Below, piece after piece: positions 35,210 through 35,865 of a stretch of DNA of 35,865 nucleotides; within the stretch, counting starts at the first letter, position 1; every line of letters starts with the position of its first letter. The position numbers were made by a program, and so were the translations under genes. Source of the DNA: an uncultured Prevotellaceae bacterium. Lineage in GTDB: Bacteria; Bacteroidota; Bacteroidia; Bacteroidales; Bacteroidaceae. The notes beneath the pieces were generated by a model. The model was not told the origin of the DNA and made no database searches. It worked only from the letters and a program-made list of their open reading frames with translations. The DNA lies in assembly GCA_902801375.1 (NCBI GenBank), contig CADCIB010000027.1, positions 1-35,865 on the forward strand, in the 5' to 3' direction.

Positions 35210-35303
35210 TTTGGACCCGTAGTCGCTCCCCGCCAAAAGCCTGATAGGTTGGACCCCCGTAGGCACTCCCCGCCCCTTTTTAAGGGGAGGGGTTGGGGTG
35301 GGG
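35210..35303. repeat. GGACCC direct repeat and G-rich palindrome
   Basis: A segment TTGGACCC..GTAG..GC(A/T)CCCCGCC-like occurs twice (35211-35234 and 35249-35274). The second copy runs into CCCC-G-CCCC (35268-35276), which pairs with GGGG-A-GGGG (35284-35292). Two further G4 tracts follow, ending at 35303. Similar G-rich strings recur between genes in Bacteroidetes genomes. Confidence 0.8.
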
Positions 35304-35344
35304 AAATCTGCGCAATTCTAGCGAAAGTGCAGAAATGAAAGAAT

Positions 35345-35454
35345 ACTCCAGCTGCGGAGTGAGTGTGGACTTTTGCTAAAAGCAGTGTGGACTTTTGCGA
35401 AAAAAGTGTGGACTTTTGAAGAAAAAGTGTGGAGTTTTCATTTTTTGCGAAAAC
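35345..35454. repeat. Palindrome array with about 22-bp period, locus D
   Basis: ACTCC/GGAGT (centre 35352.5), CTTTT-gct-AAAAG (centre 35376), CTTTT-gcg-AAAAA (centre 35398) and CTTTT-gaag-AAAA (centre 35419.5) are spaced 23.5, 22 and 21.5 bases. GTGTGGA(C/G)TTTT begins at 35363, 35385, 35406 and 35427. A last TTTT-gcg-AAAA lies at 35443-35453. The array ends about 15 bases before the promoter of the next gene. Confidence 0.82.
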
Positions 35455-35468
35455 TTTACACAGAATTG

Positions 35469-35500
35469 TTTGGCGCTTTGCAGATAAATATGTATATTTG
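35469..35500 (+). promoter_or_regulatory. Bacteroidetes-type promoter of the partial secreted gene
   Basis: TTTG (35469-35472), 20 bases, then TATATTTG (35493-35500) match the consensus. The start codon follows 35 bases later, the same spacing as at the paralog's promoter. Confidence 0.82.
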
Positions 35501-35535
35501 CACCACATTTTTGTTTCATTTTAAACCAGAAGATT

Positions 35536-35865
35536 ATGAAAACCTTCTACTTGTTAGCCGCCACGCTTGCGGCGCTACTCTTCCCCCAGACCATGTTGGG
35601 GGAGGTGAATTTTCCGATTGACATCACTTTCGCGGCGCGTGGTGAGGCCACCACGGTCGATGAAGTGACAGTGACCAACCTTTCTGATCCCGACATTGCA
35701 CCTGTGACGCTCAGCGGCACGGACATCCTGCGCTTGGTGGACCCGTCGAGCATCCCTACTGCTATTGAGAACATTCAGGTGGTTGAGGGTGTGACGAAAC
35801 CCATCCTGACGCCGAACCCGTCGATGGGCGACGGCACGCTGATTTTCGATGCCCGCGAGTCAGGT
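35536..35865 (+). CDS. Secreted protein, N-terminal part, paralog of the gene at 214-4302
   Basis: The frame is open for 110 codons to the window end. A signal peptide (1-22, ending MLGE) is followed by PIDITFAARGEATTVDEVTVTNL, then DILRLVDPS and PILTPNPSMGDGTLIFDA. These align without gaps to the first 110 residues of the 1362-residue protein at the other end of the window, with most residues the same. The start of the T9SS-tail-like fold is therefore also present. Promoter layout and the upstream GTGTGGA(C/G)TTTT element are shared too. The rest of the gene is outside the window, so the domain make-up beyond this is unknown. Confidence 0.9.
   Translation, partial: MKTFYLLAATLAALLFPQTMLGEVNFPIDITFAARGEATTVDEVTVTNLSDPDIAPVTLSGTDILRLVDPSSIPTAIENIQVVEGVTKPILTPNPSMGDGTLIFDARESG

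Overview
The window looks like chromosome from a Bacteroidales bacterium, most likely Prevotella or a close relative. Three things point there. Many genes are preceded by the Bacteroidetes -7 promoter element (TAnnTTTG), and several also have TTTG 20-21 bp further upstream. Secreted proteins carry tails of the type IX secretion (T9SS) kind and acidic lipoprotein signals. The conserved gene orders yceD-rpmF-fabH-era and tig-clpP-clpX-recQ are present. No tRNA gene, insertion sequence, integrase, phage gene or CRISPR array was found.

Layout. 1-130: 3' end of a 5S rRNA and its terminator. 214-4302 (-): a 1362-residue secreted multidomain protein. 4658-6268 (+): a small surface-type lipoprotein and an orphan sensor histidine kinase. 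6431-7195 (-): a secreted protein with a T9SS-like tail. 7382-8320 (+): a helical-repeat protein fused to a YraN/UPF0102 nuclease-like domain. 8475-10733 (+): an ECF sigma factor, a probable anti-sigma factor and a secreted protein. 10800-13981 (-): two overlapping secreted-protein genes. 14250-16997 (+): yceD, rpmF, fabH, era. 17084-24088: an AraC-type regulator divergent from a five-gene TolC/HlyD/YbhFSR-like efflux operon. 24796-26553 (+): der and a small lipoprotein. 26601-28175 (-): an MlaF/MlaE-type lipid transporter, divergent from lptB (28366-29238). 29349-35096 (+): tig, clpP, clpX, recQ. 35536-35865 (+): the start of a second copy of the family seen at 214-4302.

How it fits together. 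The core is housekeeping: fatty-acid initiation, ribosome assembly GTPases, protein folding and proteolysis, and DNA repair. Envelope functions are set among it: LPS and phospholipid transport, drug efflux, secreted proteins and signalling. The efflux block separates era from der, which I recall as adjacent in related genomes, so it may be an insertion.

Most unusual points. (1) Four intergenic stretches carry short imperfect palindromes repeated every 22 bp (or nearly so), each with its own sequence but the same geometry. (2) ClpP has Asn where the catalytic Asp is expected. (3) Era carries a Ser/Arg-rich insert made partly of an 18-bp tandem repeat. (4) The two large secreted paralogs share a GTGTGGA(G/C)TTTT element upstream, and one has a diverged 31-bp duplication of its 3' end. 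All function calls come from reading the sequence; no database search was run.
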